Translations under genes and position numbers: made by a program
The notes under the pieces: model-generated
The model's database searches: none
What the model was told of the DNA's origin: nothing
Seen by the model: the letters and a program-made list of their open reading frames with translations, nothing else
Assembly (NCBI GenBank): GCA_965225915.1
Contig: OZ245326.1
Coordinates: 3,100,001-3,164,000 of the forward strand
Length of the DNA stretch: 64,000 bases
Reading direction: 5' to 3'
Origin: JAAXHH01 sp965225915
GTDB taxonomy: Bacteria > JAAXHH01
Shown: in pieces, positions 36,236-45,477 of the stretch
How the letters are laid out: every line of letters begins with the position of its first letter
How positions within the stretch are numbered: position 1 is the first letter of the stretch

Positions 36236-37027
36236 TCAGGGACTGAAGAGGGTGGACTGGTTGTACGGTATGATCAGGGGTTCTGGTCCGCCGTCCGGCA
36301 GATGCGAAGCCCATTCACGGGGATCGTAGTCGCGCGCTACGAAACAGGCGCAATGGGCGGGTACGGCGGTTTTCAGGCCGAGGGACCCGGCGATACGCGC
36401 CGATCCGTCGAAGAAGGGGAACTCGCCCTCGTTCGGATGATTGGTCAGAAACCCGATCTGCGGCTGCAGGTCCCTTACCGGAGCGAGGAGGGAATCGTGG
36501 TTGCCGAAAGTATTGACCGGATCACCGGAGATGTACACGCGGACCGGGCCGATTTCGACGACATAACCCAGGTGCTGCACGTCGGGGGGCGCAATGCCGT
36601 CCTCGGGGATGCCCGCCGGGGGTTTGGCCCACACCGTGTGCGCCTTCGAAGATCCCAACTCGGCGGTATCTCCCGCCGTAACGACCGTCATGCTACCGGC
36701 ATCGAATCCCGCTTCACTGAGGGCGTTTATGCTCTCGATCGGACCTACGTAACCGACCTTTGGAAAGGCGGCTGACAAACGCTCCAGTGATTCGAGGCAG
36801 GTGTGATCGCCGTGGTTGTGGGTCAGGAGCACGAAATCGGTCTTCAGTGTCGATTCGTCCAGGGGCGGACGGGCATGCACGAAGCGGTCCGCCGGCCGTT
36901 CACGGGGGAAGTAAGGATCGACCTGGATCACCGTGCCGTCGGGATGTTTCAGTCCGAAAGAACTTTGCCCGAACCAGTGTATGCCCACGCTTCCGGCGGG
37001 CACGTGCAGGTCTTCGAAGGGATGCAT
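36236..37027 (-). CDS. MBL-fold metallo-hydrolase (UlaG-like)
   Basis: 263 residues. The metal motif is LLTHNHGDHTCLE, preceded by WFGQSSFGLKHPDGTVIQVDPYF, and further ligands are YISGDPVNTFGNHD and the C-terminal PAHCACF. This is close to the UlaG/L-ascorbate-6-phosphate lactonase group, which hydrolyses lactones or phosphodiesters in the cytoplasm. AAAGGA eight bases upstream supports ATG 37027. Confidence 0.82.
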   Translation of the reverse strand: MHPFEDLHVPAGSVGIHWFGQSSFGLKHPDGTVIQVDPYFPRERPADRFVHARPPLDESTLKTDFVLLTHNHGDHTCLESLERLSAAFPKVGYVGPIESINALSEAGFDAGSMTVVTAGDTAELGSSKAHTVWAKPPAGIPEDGIAPPDVQHLGYVVEIGPVRVYISGDPVNTFGNHDSLLAPVRDLQPQIGFLTNHPNEGEFPFFDGSARIAGSLGLKTAVPAHCACFVARDYDPREWASHLPDGGPEPLIIPYNQSTLFSP

Positions 37028-37087
37028 GCTGGATGTCCTTTCCGGTTTACAACTGTTATAGTTTTATTCCATCATGGGCCTGTTGGG

Positions 37088-37111
37088 CACGGGAGAACTT
37101 AGCCTCCCGTG
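37088..37111. repeat. Perfect 8-bp inverted repeat between divergent genes
   Basis: CACGGGAG (37088-37095), eight-base spacer, CTCCCGTG (37104-37111). It lies in the 226-base gap between the MBL gene and pcm. No T-run follows on either strand, so an operator or mRNA hairpin is likelier than a terminator. Confidence 0.4.
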
Positions 37112-37215
37112 GCTTGCGTGTCAAGCAGGCTACATGGGACCAGCAGGCGCGCACAGAATCGAAAGATGCCAGGAACTCCACCCGCAAACCGGGTCTCAGT
37201 GCGCCGTGATTTACC

Positions 37216-37244
37216 TTGCTCCCACCAGGTGGGCTCTTTAGACT
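37216..37244 (+). promoter_or_regulatory. Weak candidate promoter of pcm
   Basis: TTGCTC (37216-37221), 17 bases, TAGACT (37239-37244). The spacer contains CCCACC-A-GGTGGG (37221-37233). A start near 37251 would leave only about three bases before the pcm ATG, a nearly leaderless mRNA; pcm indeed lacks a clear ribosome-binding site. Confidence 0.25.
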
Positions 37245-37253
37245 GAACGGACC

Positions 37254-37910
37254 ATGCGACTATCCCGTTTATTCAAGAAAAAAGGATGGGGTTCCGGCCG
37301 CCTTTCCCCGCAGGAACGGATGATCGAGGAACAGATCCGCAGCCGTGGTATCGACGAACCCCGGCTTGTCGAGGCCATGCGGGCCGTACCGCGGCACCGA
37401 TTTATTCCCGCGGAGTACCGGTCGCATGCATACGAAGACTGCGCCGTGTCCCTTGACCTGGGACAGACCGTATCCCAACCCTACATCGTCGGTCTCATGA
37501 CCCGACTGCTCAACGCGGTCGAATCGGACCGAATCCTGGAAATTGGAACGGGTTCAGGTTACCAGACGGCGATCCTGGCCCGGCTCGCCCGTACCGTTTA
37601 CACGGTTGAACGACTGTCCATCCTGGGCGAACGGGCGCGGGAGACACTGGAATCCCTTGGATACGACAACATCCATTTCCGGATTGGAGACGGCCACGAG
37701 GGGTGGGACGAGGAAGCGCCCTTCGAAGGCATCATGGTGACGGCGGCGCCGGATGCCCTGCCGGACACCCTGTTTCGACAGTTGAAAGCCGGCGGGCGGA
37801 TGGTTATCCCCATAGGACAGGAACTGTGTACCGTAACCCGGTCCGGCGAAGAGGCGGTCACCGTACACCACGGCGGCGTGCGATTCGTACCCATGGTGGA
37901 AGACGGATAG
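37254..37910 (+). CDS. pcm: Protein-L-isoaspartate O-methyltransferase
   Basis: 218 residues, usual length. It shows MRAVPRHRFIPAEYRSHAYED, the QTVSQPYIVGLMTRLL segment and the SAM-binding LEIGTGSGYQTAILARL. Methylates isoaspartyl residues in damaged proteins as the first repair step; cytoplasmic. Converges on the large helicase gene with a 100-base gap. Confidence 0.95.
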   Translation: MRLSRLFKKKGWGSGRLSPQERMIEEQIRSRGIDEPRLVEAMRAVPRHRFIPAEYRSHAYEDCAVSLDLGQTVSQPYIVGLMTRLLNAVESDRILEIGTGSGYQTAILARLARTVYTVERLSILGERARETLESLGYDNIHFRIGDGHEGWDEEAPFEGIMVTAAPDALPDTLFRQLKAGGRMVIPIGQELCTVTRSGEEAVTVHHGGVRFVPMVEDG

Positions 37911-38010
37911 CAAAACTCGATTCAATAATAGTTAGGCCATCCTTCTAACACCGCAATTCGTGTCTATGACCATGACTTACGCATTTCGTCAGCAACCTTT
38001 GAAGATAAGA

Positions 38011-41000
38011 CTAAGCAGACTCCGGTTCGAACACGAGTTCCGGTACAACTACCTCCCATGAGTCGCACGCCAGGTGGTCACGGAACTGTGGATCCGATGC
38101 TTCACGACTCCAGGACACAATAGCAGATACAGTAGCAGACCGACACCGTGTACCGTCTGGGGGTTCAAACGCCTGGGCGAGACGCCCTACCACCGTTCCC
38201 GAAAGATCGAGAAGTTCCCAGGCTCCGTTCCTGTAGATCTGGGTTTTTAGCGGGTCACCGTGTGATAAGGCTGCTATTGCACGATGTACTTGGTGGTTGG
38301 TATGGAATCGTCCTGCATAACCCAGATTAACTTCGCGCAGGCCGGGACGGCGGTATTGACGAGCGAGACCTTTGGCAGCAGGTAGGATTTCGTCATGAGG
38401 ACGGTGAAATACCGATCCGTTGATCGGAAAAGAAAAGGGTAGTGAGCTCAATAGCCCGGTAATATATGGGGCTTCAGGTTCCCTCAGTCGATTTGGCTGC
38501 TCAAAACCTCCTGTTGTATGAGATTCTTTAAAGCGTATGAGCGCAAGAGTCTGTCTGGCACGTGTCATGGCCACATAAAAGAGCCTGCGAGGAGCATCTG
38601 GATCCTCGCCCCTGTCGATTCTGTCCCAACCTCCGTCCAGTACAACTACGTGTTCAAACTCCAATCCTTTGGCGCGGTGAGCAGTAAGTAGCAATAAGCC
38701 ATGTTGGCGCCGGCGGGCTTCACGTCCCCATTCTGCAAGCCACTCAAGAAAGTGATCCATAGGCACTTCCCCACCCCCTGATTCCAGCGCGTATTCATCC
38801 AGTGCCGTTTGCATCATTTCGATCCAAGGCCCTGAGGAATCGGTATCTAAACATTCCATAAGGTCTGCACTGCACACCAGGCGGTTCTCATGCCTACGTA
38901 ATCGATCGATAAATAAACGAGTCTCCCGCAGGTGCCAAAAACTTGGGGTTTCTTCGTTTCCCATCTGCACTGGGATCTGTAGGACTTCGCAAAGCGCTCG
39001 AACCGGGTCAAGGTATTTCCACTCCCGCGCAATCACCGCACACTCGGACCAATGCCAGTTCGGCGAGATTGTGGCAAGACGCTTCAGTTCATTGATTGCG
39101 ACCTGGACCTGCGATATCGGATCAAGTCCCGCATGCAGGATCTGAACCCGGCCCTTAGAAACAGGATCAAATGAATCCCAGGTTCCGCCAGCAGGATCTT
39201 TTGAACGCGCCCGGTCAATGCAAATAGGATGTTCGGCCTTCATCCTGTTTCGAGCTGAATCAATTAATGCATTTGCCACAGATATGATATGGCCAGTGGA
39301 ACGGTAATTATCGACAAGGAATAACGGCTTGGGTCCATAATCAGCCTCGAATCGTCGGATGAATTCCACGGAAGCACCATTGAAGCTGTAGATGTTTTGA
39401 TCGTCGTCGCCCACTGCAAAAAGCGTTAGTTTACGATCCTCATCCTGAAGGGTTCGACCGGCAAGTGCCGATATCAATTCATATTGATCTTTTCCGATGT
39501 CCTGATATTCGTCTACTAGTATCCATCGGAAACCCGCTAGTAGACGATCCCGTTGATCGTCCGCTTCCTCCGGTTCAAGACCCTCTCCGCTTAACAGCGC
39601 TGCCGCTTGACGCAATACCTCCCTGAACTCAACGTCGTCGAGTAACCTCCGTTCTCGCTCCTGAAAGCTGACACCGACCAGTCGCATGGCAAGAGCATGA
39701 CATGTGAGTACAGTTACCCCGCGAGCGTCAATCCCTATCAATTCCATCAAGCGGCGCCGAATTTCTACAGCTGCATGTCGGTTGTAAGCCAACGCGAGAA
39801 TTCCTCGAGGATTTTCGCGCCGCACTCGTACGAGATAGGCGATACGGTGCACCAACACGCGCGTTTTTCCGGATCCAGGACCGGCAAGTACCAACATATT
39901 CATCTGCTCATGTTCATCTGCGACGATCTTCTGCTGGATGGGGTTCTTCAGGCTTTCCACTATAGATCGCCACGATTCGGGTGTGGTCTCCCGTTCTGTT
40001 TCTTTGACCCGATTCGGTAGCCAACGCCGCATGAAATCCTCTTGTTTCAGGCTGAAGTACTCCATGGCCAGTTGAATTGCTTCTGCCATGTCCTCAAGCC
40101 CCCGCTGGGCGAACTCGGCCATCACGTGGATCTGCCGTACCCTTCCCTTGTAGTGAAGATTGAGCGGTTCAAAGTCAGTATTGGCAAACCCGCGTCTCTC
40201 TTCTGCCAACTTAATGGTCATTGCCGGACGGAATACGGCCAGGCCCTTTTGGAGGCATATAACCTCCTGCTCATGCAACCAAAGGAGAGCACGGTCGAGG
40301 AGCTTTTCCGGTTTCTTGCTCTTCCTAAACAGGTCGTTAGTAATCGCTCCCAATAACTTACCCAGGGTAGTCTCGACTAGTAGATCCGTGCCACGGCTTC
40401 CTGGCGAGAGACTGGCAAGCAGACTCTCCAGCAGTCGCTTTGCTCCGTCTCTCCTTCGTGTTGCGAGCTTGTCCAGATCCGACCACTCTCGCCGTAGCGT
40501 GACCTGTACGGAATCCGAGTTTATGCGTCTCACACCCAGGCTGCCGGAGTCGCCACCTTCGCCACGTCCATCTCCGGCGATACTGCGGAGTATGCGCCAG
40601 ATCTTCTCCGGTAGAGGATCTTCAACACCTTTAGTTCTTAGTTTATCCGAGGCGACGCGCAAATGTAGAGGCCAACTTTCTCTTTTACCAATATCTGGGC
40701 CTATTTCGCGCATCAACGAGATCAATTCGGTCTCCAGTTCGGCAGCCTCATTGAACCGCTTCTGCGATGACCTAACCACACCCGAATGTACAAAGGCTGT
40801 AAGTGCCGTATCATTGCTTGCGATTCCCAGCCGTTCCAAGTCGTACATGGCGCCACGGACGCCTTCGGCACTGAGCCCGGATACTCCCATGAGTTCGTCG
40901 GTTGATATCCCATCATCCGGATCGGCATCAATCAGCGTCTCGGCGATACTGAGTAGCCGACCTCGGTATTCGTCGGTTATTTGCTGTTTGGAAAAGCGAC

Positions 41001-43182
41001 TGCGTACCTCCTCAATAGTGTTAACCTTTAACGAAGAAGGAAATACCTGTACCCTATTCTCTTCTCGGGTCAACAAGACCGCCTCTTCAAGCCATGAGAC
41101 GGCAGTTCGCACGCGGGTGTCATCGGTGGTTGAGTCTCTCTCGAAGGCCTTCTCCTCATCCTCGCTAAGGATCTCACCCGGCGTAGCCACGACTTCCCCG
41201 TTCAAACGCTTCTTTCGGTCCAAACTGCGAAGTGCTCTAAGGACGCCATGGATTTCTAGTCTAGTGAGTCTTGACCGCGCCGACATACCGAATTGCCGTT
41301 CGACGTCGTCTGTCGAATACAAAAGAACGCAGCGCGCAGACTGCCGATCACGTCCCGCACGACCGGCCTCCTGAAGGTAGTTTTCCAGTGATCCTGGAAT
41401 GTCTGCGTGGATTACCAACCGCACATCCGGTTTGTCAATACCCATACCGAATGCATTGGTTGCCGCGACGACACGCAGTTCCCCTTTGCCGAAGCATTGC
41501 TGTACATTCTTCTTGGTCTCAGGAGGCAGTCCAGCGTGGAAATAGTCCGATTTGATTCCCTCATCCTGCAGGAATTCCACAACCTCTTCGGCCTGACGGC
41601 GTGTCGCGCAGTAAACTATGGCACCACCGGGCATTTCCGGCGGTAAATATGTCGACAACACGTGATGAATATGCGAGAACTTCTCCCCTCCGGTTGTCGG
41701 TACAACGGTAAATTCCAGATTGGAGCGATGGGCGCCACCATCAAAGACCTCAAGCTCTACATCGAGTTCGTCCTTAAAATGTTGTCTGATATCTGTCATT
41801 ACATCGGGTTTGGCGGTCGCTGTTAAGCACATAATCGGTGGGATCGGCGCTTTACCCGCCCTTTCGCGCATAAACCGTCCGATATATCGATAATCAGGAC
41901 GAAAGTCGTGTCCCCACTTCGAGAGACAGTGGGCTTCATCTAATACCCAGCTTCCAATCTCACGTTGATCGATCACTCGACGTACAGCGGTACTACGCAA
42001 TTGCTCCGGTGAGATAAGCAGAATACCTGCATCCCCTAAGCGAACCCTATCCAGTGCGTCGGCTCGTTCGGGCAACGATAGCAGGCCATTTATCGCGACA
42101 CAGCAACCGACTCCGTGCGACTCCATTCCCGCTACCTGATCTGCCATGAGTGCGACTAAAGGTGAAATCACAACAGTCAACGCGCCGGTCTTGTCATAAC
42201 GGGATAAGGCGGGAATCTGATAGCAGAGCGATTTGCCAGTGCCAGTAGGCAATATCCCTAATACGTGCTCCCTGGCCATAGCTGCCTCAACAATCACCCG
42301 CTGCATGGGGAGACCTTCCTCGTCCTTTGGTTCCGAGCGGAAATCATCAAATCCGAACCATCGCTTTAGTTCCTTGCGAGGATCGTGTTTTTCACTACAC
42401 CATTCGCAGTCCGGTTTATAGCAAGGAGTGTCCCTAAGCAACCGCACCAATTCACCAGCTTGTGGAAATTGATGTCGAACCCAAGGCGGCATCACCGAAT
42501 TACCGCCCGACACGGACAGCCAGGCCATTGCGAACGCAATGGGCCAGCCATTGGAATTCTCTTGGTTCAGAAACTCTTGACCGTGGTTTGTACATGCGTT
42601 TCCGTCTAACTGCTTTCGGATCGCCTCAATCGCTTCCGTACGGGTCGGTCTGACTGCACCCCGTATATCCCAGAATACGGCGTCGAAGCCCGTGTGATCG
42701 GGTTTCATAGAAGTCAGAAAATGCCATGCAACCAGCAAATCGGGCGCCACTTCTCGTAACGCGGCATACTGATTGCTGAATACTTCTAGCACAAGCCGGG
42801 CATCGAGTTCAGGATCGTTTACCTGCCCTCGTTTTAGTTGTCCGTCCTGATAGTGTTTGACGAGGTGGTGATAGGGATTGCGGGGAAAGGCGAGGGGGTT
42901 GAGCCACAACGGATCCACTGGCGGCAGTTTCAACAACTGTAGATCTGGTTTCGCGGCTTTCAGATGGTGCAGATCGAAATTGATCAGGTTGTGACCGATC
43001 AGGAAATCTGCGCCACCAGCAAAGTCGTCAAGCCCTGTCAATGCCGTGGACAACTCGCCTCGGTTAAAAACAAATTGTTGAACAGCCCCGGGGCGGACCG
43101 CGGCAAAGGCGCGAATTCGTCCGTTCCTCTTATTGACTTCGAGATCGAGCGAGAGATAGCGAGACGAAAGGCTGGAATGCAT
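38011..43182 (-). CDS. DEDDh exonuclease-RecQ helicase-UvrD helicase fusion protein
   Basis: About 1,723 residues from ATG 43182 (a TTG six bases earlier is the other option; no clear ribosome-binding site). Numbering below is approximate. Residues 10-140 are a DEDDh 3'-5' exonuclease: SLDLEV (Asp and Glu), GHNLINFDL, and NPYHHLVK followed by NDPELDARL. A Cys/His knuckle CYKPDCEWC follows near 250. A RecQ helicase spans about 290-640: GTGKS near 315, DEAH near 416, then EAGRAGRDRQ. The RecQ zinc-binding cysteines are absent; winged-helix-like sequence fills about 650-1050. A UvrD/Rep SF1A helicase ends the protein: GPGSGKT near 1104, DEYQD near 1227, AHRAKGLEFEHVV near 1505. All ATPase and nuclease motifs look intact. 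Base composition is clearly lower in GC than the neighbours, pointing to transfer. Role in repair or phage defence is inference. Confidence 0.85.
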   Translation of the reverse strand: MHSSLSSRYLSLDLEVNKRNGRIRAFAAVRPGAVQQFVFNRGELSTALTGLDDFAGGADFLIGHNLINFDLHHLKAAKPDLQLLKLPPVDPLWLNPLAFPRNPYHHLVKHYQDGQLKRGQVNDPELDARLVLEVFSNQYAALREVAPDLLVAWHFLTSMKPDHTGFDAVFWDIRGAVRPTRTEAIEAIRKQLDGNACTNHGQEFLNQENSNGWPIAFAMAWLSVSGGNSVMPPWVRHQFPQAGELVRLLRDTPCYKPDCEWCSEKHDPRKELKRWFGFDDFRSEPKDEEGLPMQRVIVEAAMAREHVLGILPTGTGKSLCYQIPALSRYDKTGALTVVISPLVALMADQVAGMESHGVGCCVAINGLLSLPERADALDRVRLGDAGILLISPEQLRSTAVRRVIDQREIGSWVLDEAHCLSKWGHDFRPDYRYIGRFMRERAGKAPIPPIMCLTATAKPDVMTDIRQHFKDELDVELEVFDGGAHRSNLEFTVVPTTGGEKFSHIHHVLSTYLPPEMPGGAIVYCATRRQAEEVVEFLQDEGIKSDYFHAGLPPETKKNVQQCFGKGELRVVAATNAFGMGIDKPDVRLVIHADIPGSLENYLQEAGRAGRDRQSARCVLLYSTDDVERQFGMSARSRLTRLEIHGVLRALRSLDRKKRLNGEVVATPGEILSEDEEKAFERDSTTDDTRVRTAVSWLEEAVLLTREENRVQVFPSSLKVNTIEEVRSRFSKQQITDEYRGRLLSIAETLIDADPDDGISTDELMGVSGLSAEGVRGAMYDLERLGIASNDTALTAFVHSGVVRSSQKRFNEAAELETELISLMREIGPDIGKRESWPLHLRVASDKLRTKGVEDPLPEKIWRILRSIAGDGRGEGGDSGSLGVRRINSDSVQVTLRREWSDLDKLATRRRDGAKRLLESLLASLSPGSRGTDLLVETTLGKLLGAITNDLFRKSKKPEKLLDRALLWLHEQEVICLQKGLAVFRPAMTIKLAEERRGFANTDFEPLNLHYKGRVRQIHVMAEFAQRGLEDMAEAIQLAMEYFSLKQEDFMRRWLPNRVKETERETTPESWRSIVESLKNPIQQKIVADEHEQMNMLVLAGPGSGKTRVLVHRIAYLVRVRRENPRGILALAYNRHAAVEIRRRLMELIGIDARGVTVLTCHALAMRLVGVSFQERERRLLDDVEFREVLRQAAALLSGEGLEPEEADDQRDRLLAGFRWILVDEYQDIGKDQYELISALAGRTLQDEDRKLTLFAVGDDDQNIYSFNGASVEFIRRFEADYGPKPLFLVDNYRSTGHIISVANALIDSARNRMKAEHPICIDRARSKDPAGGTWDSFDPVSKGRVQILHAGLDPISQVQVAINELKRLATISPNWHWSECAVIAREWKYLDPVRALCEVLQIPVQMGNEETPSFWHLRETRLFIDRLRRHENRLVCSADLMECLDTDSSGPWIEMMQTALDEYALESGGGEVPMDHFLEWLAEWGREARRRQHGLLLLTAHRAKGLEFEHVVVLDGGWDRIDRGEDPDAPRRLFYVAMTRARQTLALIRFKESHTTGGFEQPNRLREPEAPYITGLLSSLPFSFPINGSVFHRPHDEILPAAKGLARQYRRPGLREVNLGYAGRFHTNHQVHRAIAALSHGDPLKTQIYRNGAWELLDLSGTVVGRLAQAFEPPDGTRCRSATVSAIVSWSREASDPQFRDHLACDSWEVVVPELVFEPESA

Positions 43183-43215
43183 GTTCAATAGGCACCAATA
43201 CGGATTTTCAGCGGC

Positions 43216-44223
43216 TCATGCCGCTCCCAGCACCTCGCGTGCGGCCCGCGTGGTATCGCGGACCTGACCCAAGGTTCCCATCCCGAACATGGAAGCCGAC
43301 GCGCCGATCTCATCGAACACGTACTCGAATGCCTTGTGTCCAAGGTAGCGTCCGCCTGCCAGCGGCTTGATGGCGATGACGGGTTTGCTGGCCTGCTTTA
43401 TGGCGTCAATGGCCATGTCACGGGTGGGAAACATGAAGGTGCCCGGGGCGTTGATGGTGGTCAGGTAGCCATCGACGGGGATGTTTTCGGCCTCGAGGAG
43501 CGGCAGGGTGACCCCGGCGTGATGAACGCTGGTGATCACGGTGTCGAAGCGCTGGCGCAGGAAGCCCAGGTATTCGCGGATCAGGTCGAATCGGCCCGTC
43601 ATCGCGAGCAAGTCGATTTCCGCCCCCGGATCGGCGACCAGGATATCGCATCCGGCGAAGAAACCCAGGTATTGCTCGAGGACGCCGTAGTCGATCTCGA
43701 AGCGGGCCGCCTCTTTTTCCGTGTATGGCGCTACGGTCTCCGGGGTGACAATGCCGTCGAAGGTGTCGCCCAGGTTGTAGCGTATGATGTCGTCGCGGCG
43801 GAAATGTTCGCGGAAGGCCGAGCCACCGAGGGCATCGTTACATCCGTAAAAAGTCGAGTGAGCACGCTTGGAGTAGGAGACGATCTCTCCGTCCAGGGTC
43901 ACCGGTATCAGGATATAGGCCACCAAGCCCATCCGGGTACCAGTCTGTTGCTCGGTCTCCCAGATGGCCTGAAGGTGCAGGCGGTCGAGTTCGGGCAGCA
44001 TGTGGTCCACCTGGACGGCCGTGATGCCCCCTTCCTCGACAGCGTATCGCAGCACGTCGGCTACCGATTGGACGCGGCTGAAGACACGGAGATTCGCGGC
44101 ATCCCGTTCCTTGTCCTGGTAGGAACAGCCATCGTAGGGATGGCATCCCATGATCAGGCGCGGAACTTCGGCCGTGCCGATCCTTGTCGTGGGTACGCCG
44201 CAGCCTTCCAGGTATGTTTTCAT
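43216..44223 (-). CDS. Aldo/keto-reductase-like TIM-barrel protein, function unknown
   Basis: 335 residues from ATG 44223. A TTG at 44280 opens the frame further but has no ribosome-binding site and adds only 19 unconserved residues. The N-terminus (RIGTAEVPRLIMGCHPYDG) and the late KPVIAIKPLAGGRYLG segment resemble aldo/keto reductases, but I do not see their catalytic Asp-Tyr-Lys-His set or the usual NADPH-binding end. It may be a barrel that has lost or changed its cofactor. It lies 33 bases upstream of the helicase fusion on the same strand and shares the neighbourhood's high GC. Confidence 0.55.
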   Translation of the reverse strand: MKTYLEGCGVPTTRIGTAEVPRLIMGCHPYDGCSYQDKERDAANLRVFSRVQSVADVLRYAVEEGGITAVQVDHMLPELDRLHLQAIWETEQQTGTRMGLVAYILIPVTLDGEIVSYSKRAHSTFYGCNDALGGSAFREHFRRDDIIRYNLGDTFDGIVTPETVAPYTEKEAARFEIDYGVLEQYLGFFAGCDILVADPGAEIDLLAMTGRFDLIREYLGFLRQRFDTVITSVHHAGVTLPLLEAENIPVDGYLTTINAPGTFMFPTRDMAIDAIKQASKPVIAIKPLAGGRYLGHKAFEYVFDEIGASASMFGMGTLGQVRDTTRAAREVLGAA

Positions 44224-44412
44224 ATTTGAACTCACACGGTAGTAATGATCATTTACTTCGGGTGGTTTGGCGCGAGACAACCTGAGACCCGACGGGTGGC
44301 AAATGGGCTTCGCAGCCGTTAATATAGTCCTTTAAGCACACCTGGCGCAAGTCCCGGGCTTCTCGCCAAACGCGATCCGGGTATCCCGTGGCAGTCGCTC
44401 ACGTTTCTCGCC

Positions 44413-44452
44413 GATGTCCTGCCTTGACCCGGGACATCTTTTGGTATATATA
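44413..44452 (+). promoter_or_regulatory. Promoter with operator-like dyad upstream of the SMP-30 gene
   Basis: TTGACC (44424-44429), 17 bases, TATATA (44447-44452), with TATAAT also available two bases further (44449-44454). Perfect arms GATGTCC (44413-44419) and GGACATC (44432-44438) flank the -35 symmetrically with a 12-base centre, so a dimeric regulator bound there would block or recruit polymerase. The whole 327-base divergent gap 44224-44550 holds no gene. Confidence 0.6.
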
Positions 44453-44550
44453 ATTGCAGTCCCGTCGACAAGGCCTGCCTCGGCGGCGCTGCACCTCAAA
44501 ATCACCCCTGTTTTTTTCGTGGCAACACGACTGTTCAATTGGAGCATGCC

Positions 44551-45465
44551 ATGATGGCGACCATTGAGAAGATTGCGGAAGTAAACGCGATGGTGGGCGA
44601 GGGACCGGTCTGGGATCCGGACAGCAATTCACTGATCTGGACCGACATCCGGACCGGTCGGTTTTTCCACTATGCCCCGGCTACGAATCAGAACCGCCAG
44701 GTGCACGACGGTTTCAACGTCGGCGGGTTCGCCTTCAACGAATACGGCGGTCTTGTGGCGTGCATCTGGGACGGAATCGTACTCTGGAACTCCGACGACG
44801 ACTGGGTTCGTGTTTTCGACGAGACCCATGAAGGCGAGTTGCTGCGCTTCAACGACGTGACGGCCGACCCGGGAGGCCGGATGTTTGCCGGCTCCGTGAT
44901 CGACGGCGGTCTGGGCAGACTATACCGCTTTGACTCAGACGGAAGCGTGGAAGTCATCGAAGAGGGGATCGGGTGCAGCAACGGCATGGGATATTCGCCG
45001 GACGGGTCCATCATGTATTACACCGATTCCGCCGTGCGGACGATATACGCCTACGATTACGACAAGACGACCGGTTCCGTTTCCAACCGGCGCGATTTCG
45101 TCAGACTGCCGGGCACCGCCGGGGTGCCGGACGGTATGACGGTCGACGCCGAAGGATTCGTATGGACCGCCGTCTGGTTCGATGGTTGCATCATCCGATT
45201 CGACCCCGACGGCGTGGAGGAGCGCCGCATCGCACTGCCGGCGATACAGACTTCGAGCGTCATGTTCGGGGGCGCAGATCTGACCGACATCTACGTCACG
45301 ACCGCGGGGATCTCGGTTGAACCCGGCTCGCCGCTCGACCCGCAGGACTACGACTGGAAGGCATACGGACAGGGCTACCGCGGAGGCGGCCTGTTTCGCG
45401 TGCGCCAGGACATTCAGGGCAAACCCGAGTACAAGGCCCGTTTTCCGTGGCCGGATAGATCATGA
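44551..45465 (+). CDS. SMP-30/gluconolactonase family lactonase
   Basis: 304 residues from ATG 44551; GGAG six bases upstream decides against the TTG at 44539. Six-bladed propeller signatures: VGEGPVWDPDSNSLIWTDI (metal Glu), RFNDVTADPGGRMFAGS (Asn and Asp), GCSNGMGYSPDGS and GVPDGMTVDAEGFVW. Hydrolyses a sugar lactone to the acid, cytoplasmic. First gene of a plus-strand run and 12 bases before the D-aminoacylase-like gene. Confidence 0.88.
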   Translation: MMATIEKIAEVNAMVGEGPVWDPDSNSLIWTDIRTGRFFHYAPATNQNRQVHDGFNVGGFAFNEYGGLVACIWDGIVLWNSDDDWVRVFDETHEGELLRFNDVTADPGGRMFAGSVIDGGLGRLYRFDSDGSVEVIEEGIGCSNGMGYSPDGSIMYYTDSAVRTIYAYDYDKTTGSVSNRRDFVRLPGTAGVPDGMTVDAEGFVWTAVWFDGCIIRFDPDGVEERRIALPAIQTSSVMFGGADLTDIYVTTAGISVEPGSPLDPQDYDWKAYGQGYRGGGLFRVRQDIQGKPEYKARFPWPDRS

Positions 45466-45477
45466 CTGGAGGAACCG

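Noticed and set aside
40160..41374. Long open frame antisense to the helicase fusion, and many similar long frames opposite other genes
   Set aside because: No ribosome-binding site or family character; the strand with helicase motifs is clearly coding, and high-GC genes often leave long shadow frames.
37930..43195. TTCAATA near both edges of the helicase gene as attachment-site repeat
   Set aside because: Seven bases only, common by chance, and no integrase or tRNA nearby.
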